Translations under genes and position numbers: made by a program
The notes under the pieces: generated by a model
Seen by the model: only the letters and a program-made list of their open reading frames with translations
Databases searched by the model: none
What the model was told of the DNA's origin: nothing
Part shown: in pieces, positions 17,110 through 26,443 of the stretch
Position numbering within the stretch: the stretch's first letter is position 1
How the letters are laid out: every line of letters starts with the position of its first letter
Source: Streptomyces griseus subsp. griseus
GTDB taxonomy: Bacteria; Actinomycetota; Actinomycetes; Streptomycetales; Streptomycetaceae
NCBI RefSeq assembly: GCF_003610995.1
Contig: NZ_CP032543.1
Span: 6,944,001-7,008,000, forward strand
Direction: 5' to 3'
Length of the DNA stretch: 64,000 nt

Positions 17110-18327
17110 ATGCGCGCTGGACCTTCGGTGCTCGGGATCGTCCTTGCGGGAGGAGAGGGAAAACGGCTGATGCCGCTGACGGCCGACCGGGCGAAGCCCG
17201 CGGTGACCTTCGGCGGGACCTACCGGCTGGTCGACTTCGTGCTGTCGAACCTGGTCAACGCCGACATCACGAGGATCTGCGTCCTCACCCAGTACAAGTC
17301 CCATTCGCTGGACCGCCATGTGACCACCACCTGGCGGATGTCCAGTCTCCTGGGCAACTACGTCACGCCTGTTCCGGCCCAGCAGCGTCTCGGCCCGCGC
17401 TGGTACCTGGGCAGCGCGGACGCCATCCTGCAGTCGCTCAATCTCGTCCATGACGAACAGCCGGACTACATAGCGGTGTTCGGAGCCGACCACGTCTACC
17501 GGATGGACGCGCGCCAGATGCTGGAGCGGCACATCGAGAGCGGTGCCGGCGTCACCGTCGCCGGGATCAAGGTTCCCCGTGCGGAAGCCTCCGCCTTCGG
17601 CGTCATCACCCCGGCCTCGGACGGCTCACGTGTGGAACGCTTCCTGGAGAAGCCCTCCGACCCGCCCGGCCTGCCCGAGGACCCGACCAAGGTCTTCGCG
17701 TCGATGGGCAACTACCTCTTCTCCACGAAGGTTCTCGTGGACGCCCTCCACCAGGACGCCGAGGACGACGGCTCCGTCCACGACATGGGCGGATCCATCC
17801 TGCCCATGCTCACGGAGCGCGGCGTCGCACACGTCTACGACTTCGACGACAACCACGTGCCGGGCGAGACCCAGCGCGAACGGGGGTACTGGCGGGACGT
17901 GGGCTCTCTGGACAGTTACTACGAGGCCCACCTGGACCTCATCTCCGAGCAGCCACTCTTCAGCCTCTACAACGATCGCTGGCCCATGTACACCCATGCG
18001 GGCCACCAGGCCCCGGCCCGGTTCGTCTCCGGAGGCATCGCGGGCGAGTCGATCGTCAGCCCGGGCTGCGTGATCCGTGGCCAGGTCACCGGGTCCGTCC
18101 TCTCGCCCGGTGTGATCGTCGAGCAGGGAGCGGTGGTCCAGGGCTCCGTGCTGCACCACGGTGTGCGCGTCGGCAGGGGAGCGGTCGTGCGCAACGCGAT
18201 CCTCGACAAGAACGTCGATGTCCCGCCCAGGGCGACGATCGGCGTCAACCCGGAACGGGACCGTGAGCTCTACACCGTGTCGCGCAACGGCGTCATCGCC
18301 CTCGGCAAGGGGCAGGTGGTGTCGTAG
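17110..18327 (+). CDS. glgC: Glucose-1-phosphate adenylyltransferase GlgC
   Basis: 405 residues from ATG 17110. The nucleotide-binding motif [22 protein letters not shown] opens a nucleotidyltransferase domain, with [10 protein letters not shown] and the sugar-binding FLEKPSD further on. A left-handed beta-helix of hexapeptide repeats ([14 protein letters not shown] and following) forms the C-terminus. It makes ADP-glucose, the first committed step of glycogen synthesis, and directly feeds the GlgA product upstream. The length matches the family. Confidence 0.94.
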   Translation: MRAGPSVLGIVLAGGEGKRLMPLTADRAKPAVTFGGTYRLVDFVLSNLVNADITRICVLTQYKSHSLDRHVTTTWRMSSLLGNYVTPVPAQQRLGPRWYLGSADAILQSLNLVHDEQPDYIAVFGADHVYRMDARQMLERHIESGAGVTVAGIKVPRAEASAFGVITPASDGSRVERFLEKPSDPPGLPEDPTKVFASMGNYLFSTKVLVDALHQDAEDDGSVHDMGGSILPMLTERGVAHVYDFDDNHVPGETQRERGYWRDVGSLDSYYEAHLDLISEQPLFSLYNDRWPMYTHAGHQAPARFVSGGIAGESIVSPGCVIRGQVTGSVLSPGVIVEQGAVVQGSVLHHGVRVGRGAVVRNAILDKNVDVPPRATIGVNPERDRELYTVSRNGVIALGKGQVVS

Positions 18328-18343
18328 CGTCCGTCGGCCGCTT

Positions 18344-18368
18344 CCCGCCCGGGAGCCTCCCGGGCGGG
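18344..18368. terminator. Hairpin terminator after glgC
   Basis: A perfect 11-bp GC stem (18344-18354 with 18358-18368) on a 3-base loop, 16 bases past the glgC stop. Confidence 0.75.
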
Positions 18369-18562
18369 ACGGGGTGTGTGCTGGTGAACGGCGCCCCGGG
18401 CCGAGCGCGGCAGGGTTTCGGACCCGGCCCTGACCACCCCCTGGAACCGGCTCCGCTGCGTAGAGCCGGAGCGGCGGGCGGTCGCGGTGGCCAGGGGGGA
18501 TGGCCGACCGGTCCGGCACGCCGCACGGATCGCCACCGCCCAAGAGGCGGACCGCGGCGCGG

Positions 18563-20035
18563 TCAGGCGGCCTCCGCGGGCGCCGCCTCCTCCACACTGC
18601 GGGAGTCCGTGAGGCTCAGCGCGCCGACCGTCGCGATCAGGCCGACGGCGACGGCGAGTACGGCGTAGGCGATCCGTTCACCGTGGAAGAAGGAGGCGAC
18701 GAGGTCGCCGCTCCACACGCCGGCCGGGAGCTGGGTGGTGACCAGGGCGGCGATCAGCGTGCCGATCACGGCGGTGCCGACGCTGGTGCCGACCTCCTGC
18801 GCGGTGTCGTTGAGCGCGGTGCCCATCGAGGTGCGGTTGGCCGGCATCGCGTCGACGAGCGCGACCGCGCAGATCGTCATGACGGTCCGCAGCCCGATCG
18901 TCATGAGCACCATGCAGAGCGCGATGACGAGGTAACCGTGCTCCACACCCCAGGACAGTCCCGCCAGCGAGACGGCCAGACAGGCCGCGCCCACCAGGCA
19001 GGCGACGCGGTGGCCGTAGCGGCGGGCCAGCCCCTCGGACAGGGGTGTCGCGAGCAGCATGGTCACGATCAGCGGCAGGTTGGCGAGGCCTGCCCGCACG
19101 GGGCTCCAGCCGTACGCGTACTGGAAGTGCAGGATGAGCCCGAACATCACACCGGCCATCGCGATGGACGTACCGATCTGCGCCACGGCGGCGCCGCGGA
19201 CCGTGCCGTTGGAGAAGAGGCCGAGGTCCAGCATCGGGGAGGAGCTGCGGCGCTCGTGCCGGATGAAGGCGGTCGCGGAGAGCACCGCGCCCACGACCGA
19301 GCCGATGGTGAGGGCGGAGAGCCAGCCGTTCTCGACGCCGCTGGTCAGCGCGTAGCAGGCGAGCCCGATGGTGGCGACGCTCAGTGCGGCGCCCGGCACG
19401 TCGAGCCGGTCGCGGGTCAGGTCCTCGGGCCGGTCGGCCGGGACGCCGAGGCGGACCCCGATCCAGGCGATCAGAGCGATCGGGGCGTTGACGACGAGCA
19501 GCCACTCCCAGCGCACATGGGCCAGGACCGAGCCGCCGATCAGCGGTCCGAGGATGAAGCCGGACATGCCCACGACGATCATCACCGTCATGGCGCGCAT
19601 CCGCAGCGCCTTGTCGTCGAAGAGGCGGAACACCAGTGAGTTGGTGATCGGGGCCATCGCCGCGGCGGCTATGCCGAGCGCGGCGCGCAGGGCGATGAGC
19701 TCACCCGCGGTGGTGACCCAGACGACGCACAGGCTCAGCGCTCCGAACACGGCGAGCCCGACGAGCAGGACGCGCCGGCGGCCGAGCCGGTCGGCCATGG
19801 AGCCGGCGGTGAGCAGCAGACCGCCGAAGGTCAGTGAGTACGCGCCGGTGACCCACTGCAGCGCAGTGGTGCCACCGCCGACGTCGCGTCCGATGGTGGG
19901 CAGCGCGATCGACAGCAGGGTGTTGTCGACCATCTCCACGAAGAAGGCCAGACACAGGGCGGCCATCGGGATCCACGCGGCGCGCAGGGAGGGGTACGTA
20001 CGGGAAGCGGGGGGTTTCAGCATCGCGGTCGTCAT
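18563..20035 (-). CDS. MFS drug exporter, DHA2-type (14 TM)
   Basis: 490 residues behind a GAAAGGAG ribosome site. Many hydrophobic segments are visible, with the MFS signature GGLLLTAGSMADRLGRRRVL after helix 2 and an LDxP-like VEMVDNTLLSIALPTIG in helix 1, typical of DHA2 (QacA/EmrB) proton antiporters. It probably exports a toxic lipophilic compound. A divergent TetR gene and a large palindrome between them indicate local drug-inducible control. It lies only about 2.7 kb from the cluster regulator, but nothing ties it to the cluster product. Confidence 0.88.
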   Translation of the reverse strand: MTTAMLKPPASRTYPSLRAAWIPMAALCLAFFVEMVDNTLLSIALPTIGRDVGGGTTALQWVTGAYSLTFGGLLLTAGSMADRLGRRRVLLVGLAVFGALSLCVVWVTTAGELIALRAALGIAAAAMAPITNSLVFRLFDDKALRMRAMTVMIVVGMSGFILGPLIGGSVLAHVRWEWLLVVNAPIALIAWIGVRLGVPADRPEDLTRDRLDVPGAALSVATIGLACYALTSGVENGWLSALTIGSVVGAVLSATAFIRHERRSSSPMLDLGLFSNGTVRGAAVAQIGTSIAMAGVMFGLILHFQYAYGWSPVRAGLANLPLIVTMLLATPLSEGLARRYGHRVACLVGAACLAVSLAGLSWGVEHGYLVIALCMVLMTIGLRTVMTICAVALVDAMPANRTSMGTALNDTAQEVGTSVGTAVIGTLIAALVTTQLPAGVWSGDLVASFFHGERIAYAVLAVAVGLIATVGALSLTDSRSVEEAAPAEAA

Positions 20036-20067
20036 GGCGGCGCTCCTTTCCATCGAACGCCGATCGA

Positions 20068-20113
20068 CTATCGAACGGTGTTCCATGAGGTACGATAGAA
20101 CAGCGTTCGATAG
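20068..20113. promoter_or_regulatory. TetR operator between the MFS and TetR genes
   Basis: CTATCGAACGGTGTTC (20068-20083) and its near-exact inverse GAACAGCGTTCGATAG (20098-20113) flank a 14-base spacer, with one mismatch in 16. A further ATCGAACG half-site lies just left at 20052-20059. The site lies 25 bases before the TetR ATG and 33 before the MFS ATG, so one repressor could control both. Confidence 0.75.
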
Positions 20114-20137
20114 AGATGCAAACGAGAGGCGGAAGTC

Positions 20138-20842
20138 ATGCCGCGCCACCAGAACCGCGCCGCTGCGGGCGGCCGCCGCCGGGCCTCGCACTCGATGGAG
20201 TCCGTGCTCACCGAGGCGGTGGCGCTCCTTGATGAGGCGGGCCCTCCGGCCCTGACGTTCCGGGCTCTCGCCCAGCGCCTCGGCGGCGGCGTGGCCAGCA
20301 TCTACTGGTACGTCGCGAGTAAGGACGAGCTTCTCGACCGCGCCACCGACCACGTGATCGGTGGCGTTCTCGCCGACATCGAGGCGATCGAGCCCGGCGA
20401 CGACCCGATCGACGACCTGCGCGCGATGTCGCTGACGCTGTTCGACGCGATCCTGGAGCGGCCCTGGCTCGGCAACTACTTCATGCGCAACACCGACGTA
20501 CAGGGCAACTCCCTGCGCCTGTACGACAAGCTGGGGCAGCCGACCCTGCGGCTGAAGCTCACCGCGCGCCAGCGGTTCCACGCCGTCTCGGCGATCACGA
20601 CGGTCGTCGTCGGCTCCGCGGTCGACCTGGGGCAGGAGCCGCCCGCGGAGGTTCTCGACGGCGCCGTCGGCCGCGACGAGTTCCTCGGCCGCTTCGCCTC
20701 GGAGTGGCGGGAACTCGACACCGACGAGTTCCCCTTCGTGCACGAGATCGTCGACGAGTTCGACGGGCACGACGACATCGAGCAGTTCCGCGCCGCGCTG
20801 GACCTGACCCTCGCGGGGCTGCGCCTCCAGGCCGGGGCCTGA
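20138..20842 (+). CDS. TetR-family transcriptional repressor
   Basis: 234 residues. The N-terminal helix-turn-helix is typical (LTEAVALLDEAGPPALTFRALAQRLGGGVASIYWYVASKDELLDRA), and a helical ligand domain ends in the TetR_C-like stretch FRAALDLTLAGL. It most likely represses itself and the divergent MFS exporter through the palindrome between them, released by a drug-like ligand. Confidence 0.9.
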   Translation: MPRHQNRAAAGGRRRASHSMESVLTEAVALLDEAGPPALTFRALAQRLGGGVASIYWYVASKDELLDRATDHVIGGVLADIEAIEPGDDPIDDLRAMSLTLFDAILERPWLGNYFMRNTDVQGNSLRLYDKLGQPTLRLKLTARQRFHAVSAITTVVVGSAVDLGQEPPAEVLDGAVGRDEFLGRFASEWRELDTDEFPFVHEIVDEFDGHDDIEQFRAALDLTLAGLRLQAGA

Positions 20843-20914
20843 ACGCGCCGCCCGGCGAGGGCGACCGTGGCCCGGCGGTGCGGAGGCCGTTCGCCGGGGC
20901 GTCGAGCGCCGGGA

Positions 20915-22162
20915 CTACTCGGCGCCGCGCCGCCGCCGGCGCGCGCGCTCGAACTCGGCGACGTCCGGCATCCAGGGGCCGTACGGGCCCAGTGCGGCGC
21001 AGCCACCCCGGACGAACGTGCTCACCAGCTTCCGGTACCCACCCATCCCGTCGACGAGGCCGTACTCGACCCGGTACTCCGGATCCGACCCGCCTACGCC
21101 CTCGCGCACCGTGGTGACCCGGGCGACGGAGTCCGCGTAGAAGTGGAGCTGGATCCCTTCGCCCATCTCCTCGTCCTCGATGGTGAACACCTCGTTGTCC
21201 CCGGCGGAGCGATCGCCGACGAACTCCCAGAACTCCGCGGCGGCGGAGCGGGGGCCGCCCTGGAGCCACTTCTTCTCGACGCCCTTGTCGTCGGTGAAGG
21301 ACAGGGCCGTCTTCCCCGCCCCACCGCCGACCGCCGCCTCCTCGTCCTCCACGGGGGTGTTCCTGGAGCGCTCCGCCGCCTCCGAGCACATCAGGAAGCC
21401 CACGGTGCGCACCGCGTCATCGGCAAGTCCGGGGTACGCGCGGCGCACGGCCGCCTCGACCGCCGCCGCCATCCGTTCCCAGTCGCGCTTGTCCGTGGCG
21501 CGCTTTCCCCGTCGCGGATCGCGGCCGATCCGCATTCCGGCGCACGCCTGCTCGGCGGTGGCGACGACTCGTACGACCTCGGGCAGCAGCGCGGGGTCGA
21601 CGGCACCGGGCGTCCGCCTGGGAACGGTCGCGCCGTGCACGTACTGGCCCGTGTACCGCAGAAGTGCGGCGTCGAGTGGGCCGAGTACGGTTCCGCGTTC
21701 GGCGCGACGGCGGTTCGCGTGGTACTCCTGAGCCCGTTTCCCGTCGGACGTCTCCGTCGCCGCGCGCAGGGCCGCGCAGACCTGGCCGCGCTCCAGCAGA
21801 CCGATGTCGGCGCCATGGGCGATGAGCCGGCCCCGGTCCCACGGGATGCGGCGGAAGAGCGCGTCGACGTCCGCGGTTTCGGCGAGGAGGACCGGGTCCA
21901 GGAGCGCGACGGCGGCATCCTCGTCGAGCGGGCCCCGGGTTCCGGCCGCGTCGCACAGCGGGAGAACCGCACTCCACAGCAGCAGGTGTCTGGACAGATC
22001 GTCCTGGATCACCGCGAGGTGGTCCTCCCCGATCGGAAACGTGAACGTGCGGGGGTCGTGGTTGGCGTCGGCCCCGGCACCCAGCGTCAGCTTCAGCTCA
22101 CCGTCCTCGCGGATCACGTTCGGTATCCAGCCGCTCAGGCGCGTGAAGACGATGTCGCTCAT
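20915..22162 (-). CDS. Conserved Streptomyces protein of unknown function
   Basis: 415 residues beginning MSDIVFTRLSGWIPNVIREDG, without signal peptide or membrane segments. It is acidic in the middle and has an Arg-rich C-terminus (FERARRRRRGAE). Features include the paired motif FTFPIGEDHLAVIQDDLSRH and a late EYRVEYGLVDGMGGYRKLV segment. I think it belongs to a Streptomyces-restricted DUF family (possibly DUF6357) and cannot assign a function. It converges on the TetR gene and is not obviously part of the cluster. Confidence 0.7.
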   Translation of the reverse strand: MSDIVFTRLSGWIPNVIREDGELKLTLGAGADANHDPRTFTFPIGEDHLAVIQDDLSRHLLLWSAVLPLCDAAGTRGPLDEDAAVALLDPVLLAETADVDALFRRIPWDRGRLIAHGADIGLLERGQVCAALRAATETSDGKRAQEYHANRRRAERGTVLGPLDAALLRYTGQYVHGATVPRRTPGAVDPALLPEVVRVVATAEQACAGMRIGRDPRRGKRATDKRDWERMAAAVEAAVRRAYPGLADDAVRTVGFLMCSEAAERSRNTPVEDEEAAVGGGAGKTALSFTDDKGVEKKWLQGGPRSAAAEFWEFVGDRSAGDNEVFTIEDEEMGEGIQLHFYADSVARVTTVREGVGGSDPEYRVEYGLVDGMGGYRKLVSTFVRGGCAALGPYGPWMPDVAEFERARRRRRGAE

Positions 22163-22701
22163 GGGCCCAGTCTTCCTCATCGGACCAGGTGCCTTCGCCG
22201 GCCTGGCCTCCGGGGCGAAGGCGGTCCCGGCGGCGTCACCGCGGACGCGGAGACGATGGCGTGGCCTCGGGGGAGTGGTCGGCCGGTCCGAGAACCCCTG
22301 CCGGAAGTAAGGCAACGGGAAACTGAATTCGATTTCAACCAATCAGGTACGGCGCGCGCAGGCGCATTCCGTTTCTGCCTCACGTCACCCGATGAGGCTT
22401 TGATCCGCAATAAGTACGGTGGACCACCTCCCGGCCGGGTAATAGCCCGTTAGGATCCAAGGTGCACTCGGGATCAACACCCGGCACCATGGGCTGACTT
22501 CAGCCTGACATGCGGGTCCAAGGGGGAATGGATGGACAGCCTGAAGTCCGTGCGCGCCGCGCCGTCCGCCGGGGGATTCACCGGACCGCACCCGCGCTTA
22601 CGGAAAGGGCCAGGACCATCGGCCGGCCACCGATGTCCGGCGTCCGCCTCCACTCCCGCCGAGCGGCGTGCGGGAGAGCCCGTGATCTGCGAGCCGAACG
22701 G
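22163..22701. other. Regulatory region upstream of the SARP gene
   Basis: About 540 bases without a convincing gene. The part from 22310 to 22460 is clearly more A+T-rich than its surroundings and contains TAGGAT (22451-22456), a possible -10 element without a clear -35. The SARP frame stays open back to ATGs at 22510 and 22528, so part of this stretch could be coding. Confidence 0.4.
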
Positions 22702-25062
22702 ATGACTCCGGGGCAGGGGGGCCTGCGATTCCAGGTGCTGGGACCGGTCGCGGTGCGCTGCGAGGACGTCCCCACCCGGCTGCCCAGCACCGTGGCACGC
22801 CGGGTGCTCACCGTACTGATGCTGTCCCCCGGCGAGGTGCTCAGCGCCCTCCGGCTCGCCAAGGCGGTCTGGGGCTCGGCCGGCCCGGCGACCGCCACGA
22901 ACCAGGTGCGCAAGGCGGTCGCCCAGCTCCGCCAGGCGATCCCGGGCGCGGGTGACTACCTCCTCACCGACGGCCCGGGCTACCGGCTGGACGTCGGCGC
23001 CGCCGAATCCGACCTGGTGGAGTTCAACCAACGGCGCCTGCGGGTCCGCAGACTGACCGAGGGCGGAGCCGGCGAAGCGCTGCTCATCGAGGAGTTGCAG
23101 ACGGCCCTGGCCCTCTTCCGCGGCCATGTCGCCGCGGACGTCGTCGAGGGCGACGAGCTGGACAACGGCCTGATCCGCGCCGCCGCCCGGGTCGTGGAGG
23201 AACGACGGCTCGCGGTGCAGAAGGAATTGATCACCCTGCGGCTGCGCTCGTCGCCACCGGCCCCGGCCATAGGAGACCTCCGGGATCTGGTGGCGCAGCA
23301 CCCGCTTGCCGAGGATCTACGCGCGCTGCTCATGCTCGCGCTCTCCCTCTCGGGCAGACAGGCCGACGCGCTCGCCGAGTACGCCGAGATCCGCACCCTC
23401 CTCCGCGACGAGCTGGGCATCGACCCCGACCACTCCCTGGCCCAGGTGCACGAAGCGGTGCTGCGCGGGGATGCCTCCGCCTATCTGTGGTCCGGCAGAC
23501 CGCTCCGGCAGGACGGGCGGGACACCACGGCGGTGCAGCACGAGGTGGACGGACGGTACGGGGCACCGCCCTGCCAGAAGGCGCACATCCGGGCCACCTG
23601 CACCCTGCCCCACGGGCTGACCGACTTCGTCGGCCGCCAGGAGGAGGCGGACTCCCTGCTGCGGACGGCCCGGGCGGGCTCGCGGGGTTCCGGGCCCCTG
23701 CTCATCTGCGTCGACGGCATGGGCGGCATCGGCAAGACGGCCCTCGCCCTGTACGCGGCCCACCGGCTGGCGGAGGAGTACCCGGACGGCCAGTTCTACG
23801 TCGACCTGCACGGGTTCAGCCCTTGCGAGGGGCCCCGTGAGCCGGCCGAGGTGCTTCAGGTGCTGCTCCGCTCGCTGGGGACCGAGGCGGCGCGCATCCC
23901 GGCCGATCTGGACAGCCAGGTGGCCATGTGGCGCGCCCTGCTGGCCGAGTCCAAGGTGCTGCTGCTCCTCGACAACGCCGCCAGCGAGGCACAGATCGTG
24001 CCGCTGCTGCCGCCCGGCACCGGCTCCCTGGCCCTGATCACCAGCCGCCGGCGCCTCTACGGCCTGGACGGCACCGAGCCCTGCCCGGTCTCCCGGATGA
24101 GCACGGCCGACTCCCGCAAGCTCATCGAGAGGCTGCTGGGGGAGGGGCTGGAGCCGGAGGCGACCGAACGGCTCATCGCCCACTGCGGCGGCCTCCCCCT
24201 GGCGCTGCGGCTGGCCGCCGCCAAGCTGCGCTCCCGCCCCACCTGGACGCTGTCCCACCTGGTGGAGCGCCTGGACGACGTGCACCGGCGCCCCGGCGAA
24301 CTCCAGGCGGGCGACCGCAGCGTGCAGTCGGTGCTCCAGCTCTCCTTCGGCGCCCTGACCCCCGCCCAGCGCAACGCCCTGTGCGTGCTGACGCTGCTGC
24401 CCGACGCGAGCATGGACGCCCATGAGGCGGCCGCCCTGCTGGACACCAGTCCGCCCCAGGCCGAACTGCTGCTGGAGAGCCTCCTCGATGTGAACCTCCT
24501 GGAGCAGCCCCGGATCGGCCGCTACTCCCTCCACGGCCTCGTGGCCGGTGTCACGGCGGCCATGGGGGAGATCGAGGGGTTCCTGCGCACCGAGAAGCGG
24601 CGCTCCGCGCTCCGCCGGCTGCTGGACTACCACCTGGCGGTCAGCAGGCGCAGCTGCACCCTCCTCGGCCGGGAGGGCGGCGCCGCCGACGCCGGGCCCG
24701 GCCCCGTCCCGTACCTCCCGGAGATCAGCAGCCGGAAGGAGGCGACGGAGATCTGCGAGCGGGAGTCGCCCGCCATGCTGGCCGCGCTCCGCACCGCGCG
24801 GCACGAGGGGTTCTTCGTGCCCGGCGCGCAGCTCGCACACAATCTGCGGTACGTCCTGTCGCCGGAGGGCTGTCAGGCCTTCGACAGCACTGCCGACGGT
24901 ACGGAGTACGGCTCCCGCAGGCCGGAGGCGTCCGAGTCGTTCCGGACGGCGCTGCTCGGCCTCGCCGCCGCCTGCCGCCGGACCGGCCTGCTGGAGCAGA
25001 GCAGGACCCTGACCACCGAGGCGTTGAGCCTCACCGCGCCACCGGCGCGGGGTCCAGCCTGA
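22702..25062 (+). CDS. SARP-family cluster activator (AfsR-like, SARP-NB-ARC)
   Basis: 786 residues from ATG 22702, where the conserved fold starts (LRFQVLGPVAVR); ATGs at 22510 or 22528 would add about 60 unconserved residues. Domains: OmpR-like winged helix (about 1-100), bacterial transcriptional activation domain (about 105-260), then an NB-ARC ATPase with Walker A GMGGIGKTAL (near 340) and a KVLLLLDNA Walker B-like strand. The TPR region of full AfsR (993 residues) is mostly missing. SARPs bind direct heptamer repeats and switch on antibiotic clusters, so this is the likely pathway activator. It is the first gene of the cluster and overlaps the convergent P450 by 32 bases. Confidence 0.88.
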   Translation: MTPGQGGLRFQVLGPVAVRCEDVPTRLPSTVARRVLTVLMLSPGEVLSALRLAKAVWGSAGPATATNQVRKAVAQLRQAIPGAGDYLLTDGPGYRLDVGAAESDLVEFNQRRLRVRRLTEGGAGEALLIEELQTALALFRGHVAADVVEGDELDNGLIRAAARVVEERRLAVQKELITLRLRSSPPAPAIGDLRDLVAQHPLAEDLRALLMLALSLSGRQADALAEYAEIRTLLRDELGIDPDHSLAQVHEAVLRGDASAYLWSGRPLRQDGRDTTAVQHEVDGRYGAPPCQKAHIRATCTLPHGLTDFVGRQEEADSLLRTARAGSRGSGPLLICVDGMGGIGKTALALYAAHRLAEEYPDGQFYVDLHGFSPCEGPREPAEVLQVLLRSLGTEAARIPADLDSQVAMWRALLAESKVLLLLDNAASEAQIVPLLPPGTGSLALITSRRRLYGLDGTEPCPVSRMSTADSRKLIERLLGEGLEPEATERLIAHCGGLPLALRLAAAKLRSRPTWTLSHLVERLDDVHRRPGELQAGDRSVQSVLQLSFGALTPAQRNALCVLTLLPDASMDAHEAAALLDTSPPQAELLLESLLDVNLLEQPRIGRYSLHGLVAGVTAAMGEIEGFLRTEKRRSALRRLLDYHLAVSRRSCTLLGREGGAADAGPGPVPYLPEISSRKEATEICERESPAMLAALRTARHEGFFVPGAQLAHNLRYVLSPEGCQAFDSTADGTEYGSRRPEASESFRTALLGLAAACRRTGLLEQSRTLTTEALSLTAPPARGPA

Positions 25063-26254
25063 CCGGGATGGAGCGGTAGGCGCGGAAGGTGACGCTCGGG
25101 CGTCTCTCGATCTCGCCCGCCACGGCGGGCACGACCGGTGCGTCCGCCAGCCAGCGCAGCACCGCGCGCCCCTCCACCTGGGCCAGTGCCGCGCCCAGGC
25201 AGTGGTGCACCCCGCCGCCGAAGCTGACGTGCGGGTTGGGGTCGCGGGTGATGTCCAGCCGCCCGGGGGCGGCGAACCGGGCCGGATCGTGGTTGGCGGA
25301 GCCGAGGAGCAGCACCAGGATGCGGCCCGGGCGCACGGTCCGGCCGTCGATCTCCACCGGCTCCCTGACATAGCGGGCGGTGGCCTGGATCGGGGCGTCG
25401 TAGCGCAGGAACTCCTCCACCGCCGTGGGCGCCAGCTCCGGGCGGCCACGCAACAGGGCCAGCTGCTCCGGGTGTCGGAGCAGCGCCGACCAGATCGTGG
25501 AGATCAGGTTGGTGGTGGTCTCGAACCCGGCGAAGAAGAGGAAGACCACGTTGTCCACCAGGGTCTCCCGGTCGAACCCGGGATGTGTCCGCCGGGCGGC
25601 CAGCAGATTGCTCACCAGGTCGTCGGCGGGCCGCAGCGCCCGTTCGTCGACCAGCGCCGAGACGTAGGAGCGCAGCCAGGTGACCGCCTCGTGCGCCGAT
25701 GCCCGCTCCTCGGGCGGGACGTAGAGCGCGAACGCCTTGGCCAGCTCCACGGCGTGCGGCCGCACCGCCGCCCGGTCCACGTCGGGGATGCCGATCAGTT
25801 CGCAGACCACGGTGACCGGCAACGGGAAGGCCAGGTCGGTCACCACATCGAGGGCACCGTCGGATCCGGCGCGTTCCCGGGCCTCGGCCATCAGCCGGTC
25901 CACCTGGGCCGCGACATAGTCCTCCAGCCGCCGCATCAGCCTCGGGCTGAACGAACGCTGCATGATCCCGCGCAGAAACGTGTGCTCGGGCGCGTCCTGG
26001 TCCAGCACGATCCGCTTCAGGAAGTCGTTGGCGGGCCCCGCCCCCGTGGAGAACTCGTGGTACTCCGGCGGGTACTCGTGCCCCAGCCGGCGGTCCTTCA
26101 GCAGCAGGCTCACGTCCTGGTGGTGCGAGACCACCCACTGGCCCGCGGCGCCCCGGGCCAGCCGGCCCGCCGCACGGAGGCCGGCGTACACCCGGTAGGG
26201 GTCCGCGACCACGGCGGGATCACGGGAGTCGAACTTGGCGGGCAGCTCTCGCAT
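25031..26254 (-). CDS. Cytochrome P450 tailoring enzyme A
   Basis: 407 residues with a complete soluble actinobacterial P450 pattern: I-helix oxygen-binding FFAGFETTTNL, ExxR inside AVEEFLRYDAP, and haem-Cys loop FGGGVHHCLGAALA. It is clearly paralogous to the divergent P450 just upstream (shared FAGFETTTN, RYDAPI, SANHD and FGGGxHHCLGAALA segments). Such CYP105/107-like enzymes hydroxylate, epoxidise or couple aromatic and carrier-bound substrates. Its substrate is probably an intermediate or the final scaffold. Electron-transfer partners are not encoded in the window. Confidence 0.9.
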   Translation of the reverse strand: MRELPAKFDSRDPAVVADPYRVYAGLRAAGRLARGAAGQWVVSHHQDVSLLLKDRRLGHEYPPEYHEFSTGAGPANDFLKRIVLDQDAPEHTFLRGIMQRSFSPRLMRRLEDYVAAQVDRLMAEARERAGSDGALDVVTDLAFPLPVTVVCELIGIPDVDRAAVRPHAVELAKAFALYVPPEERASAHEAVTWLRSYVSALVDERALRPADDLVSNLLAARRTHPGFDRETLVDNVVFLFFAGFETTTNLISTIWSALLRHPEQLALLRGRPELAPTAVEEFLRYDAPIQATARYVREPVEIDGRTVRPGRILVLLLGSANHDPARFAAPGRLDITRDPNPHVSFGGGVHHCLGAALAQVEGRAVLRWLADAPVVPAVAGEIERRPSVTFRAYRSIPVRLDPAPVAR

Positions 26255-26443
26255 ACGGCCGGCACCTCCGGTGGCTCGCGGGTGGCCTCCCCTGAGCCTG
26301 GCAGCTCCGGGACGGCGGCCGGGGAACCTGTCGCCAGTCCTTCACCCCGGCCCGCCGCCCCCAGGCGGGCTCGCAGACTGGGCGCGCCAGGGGAACACCG
26401 GACCACGGCCGTGCACCCGCGGGTGCCGGGAGGTGACGCAGCG

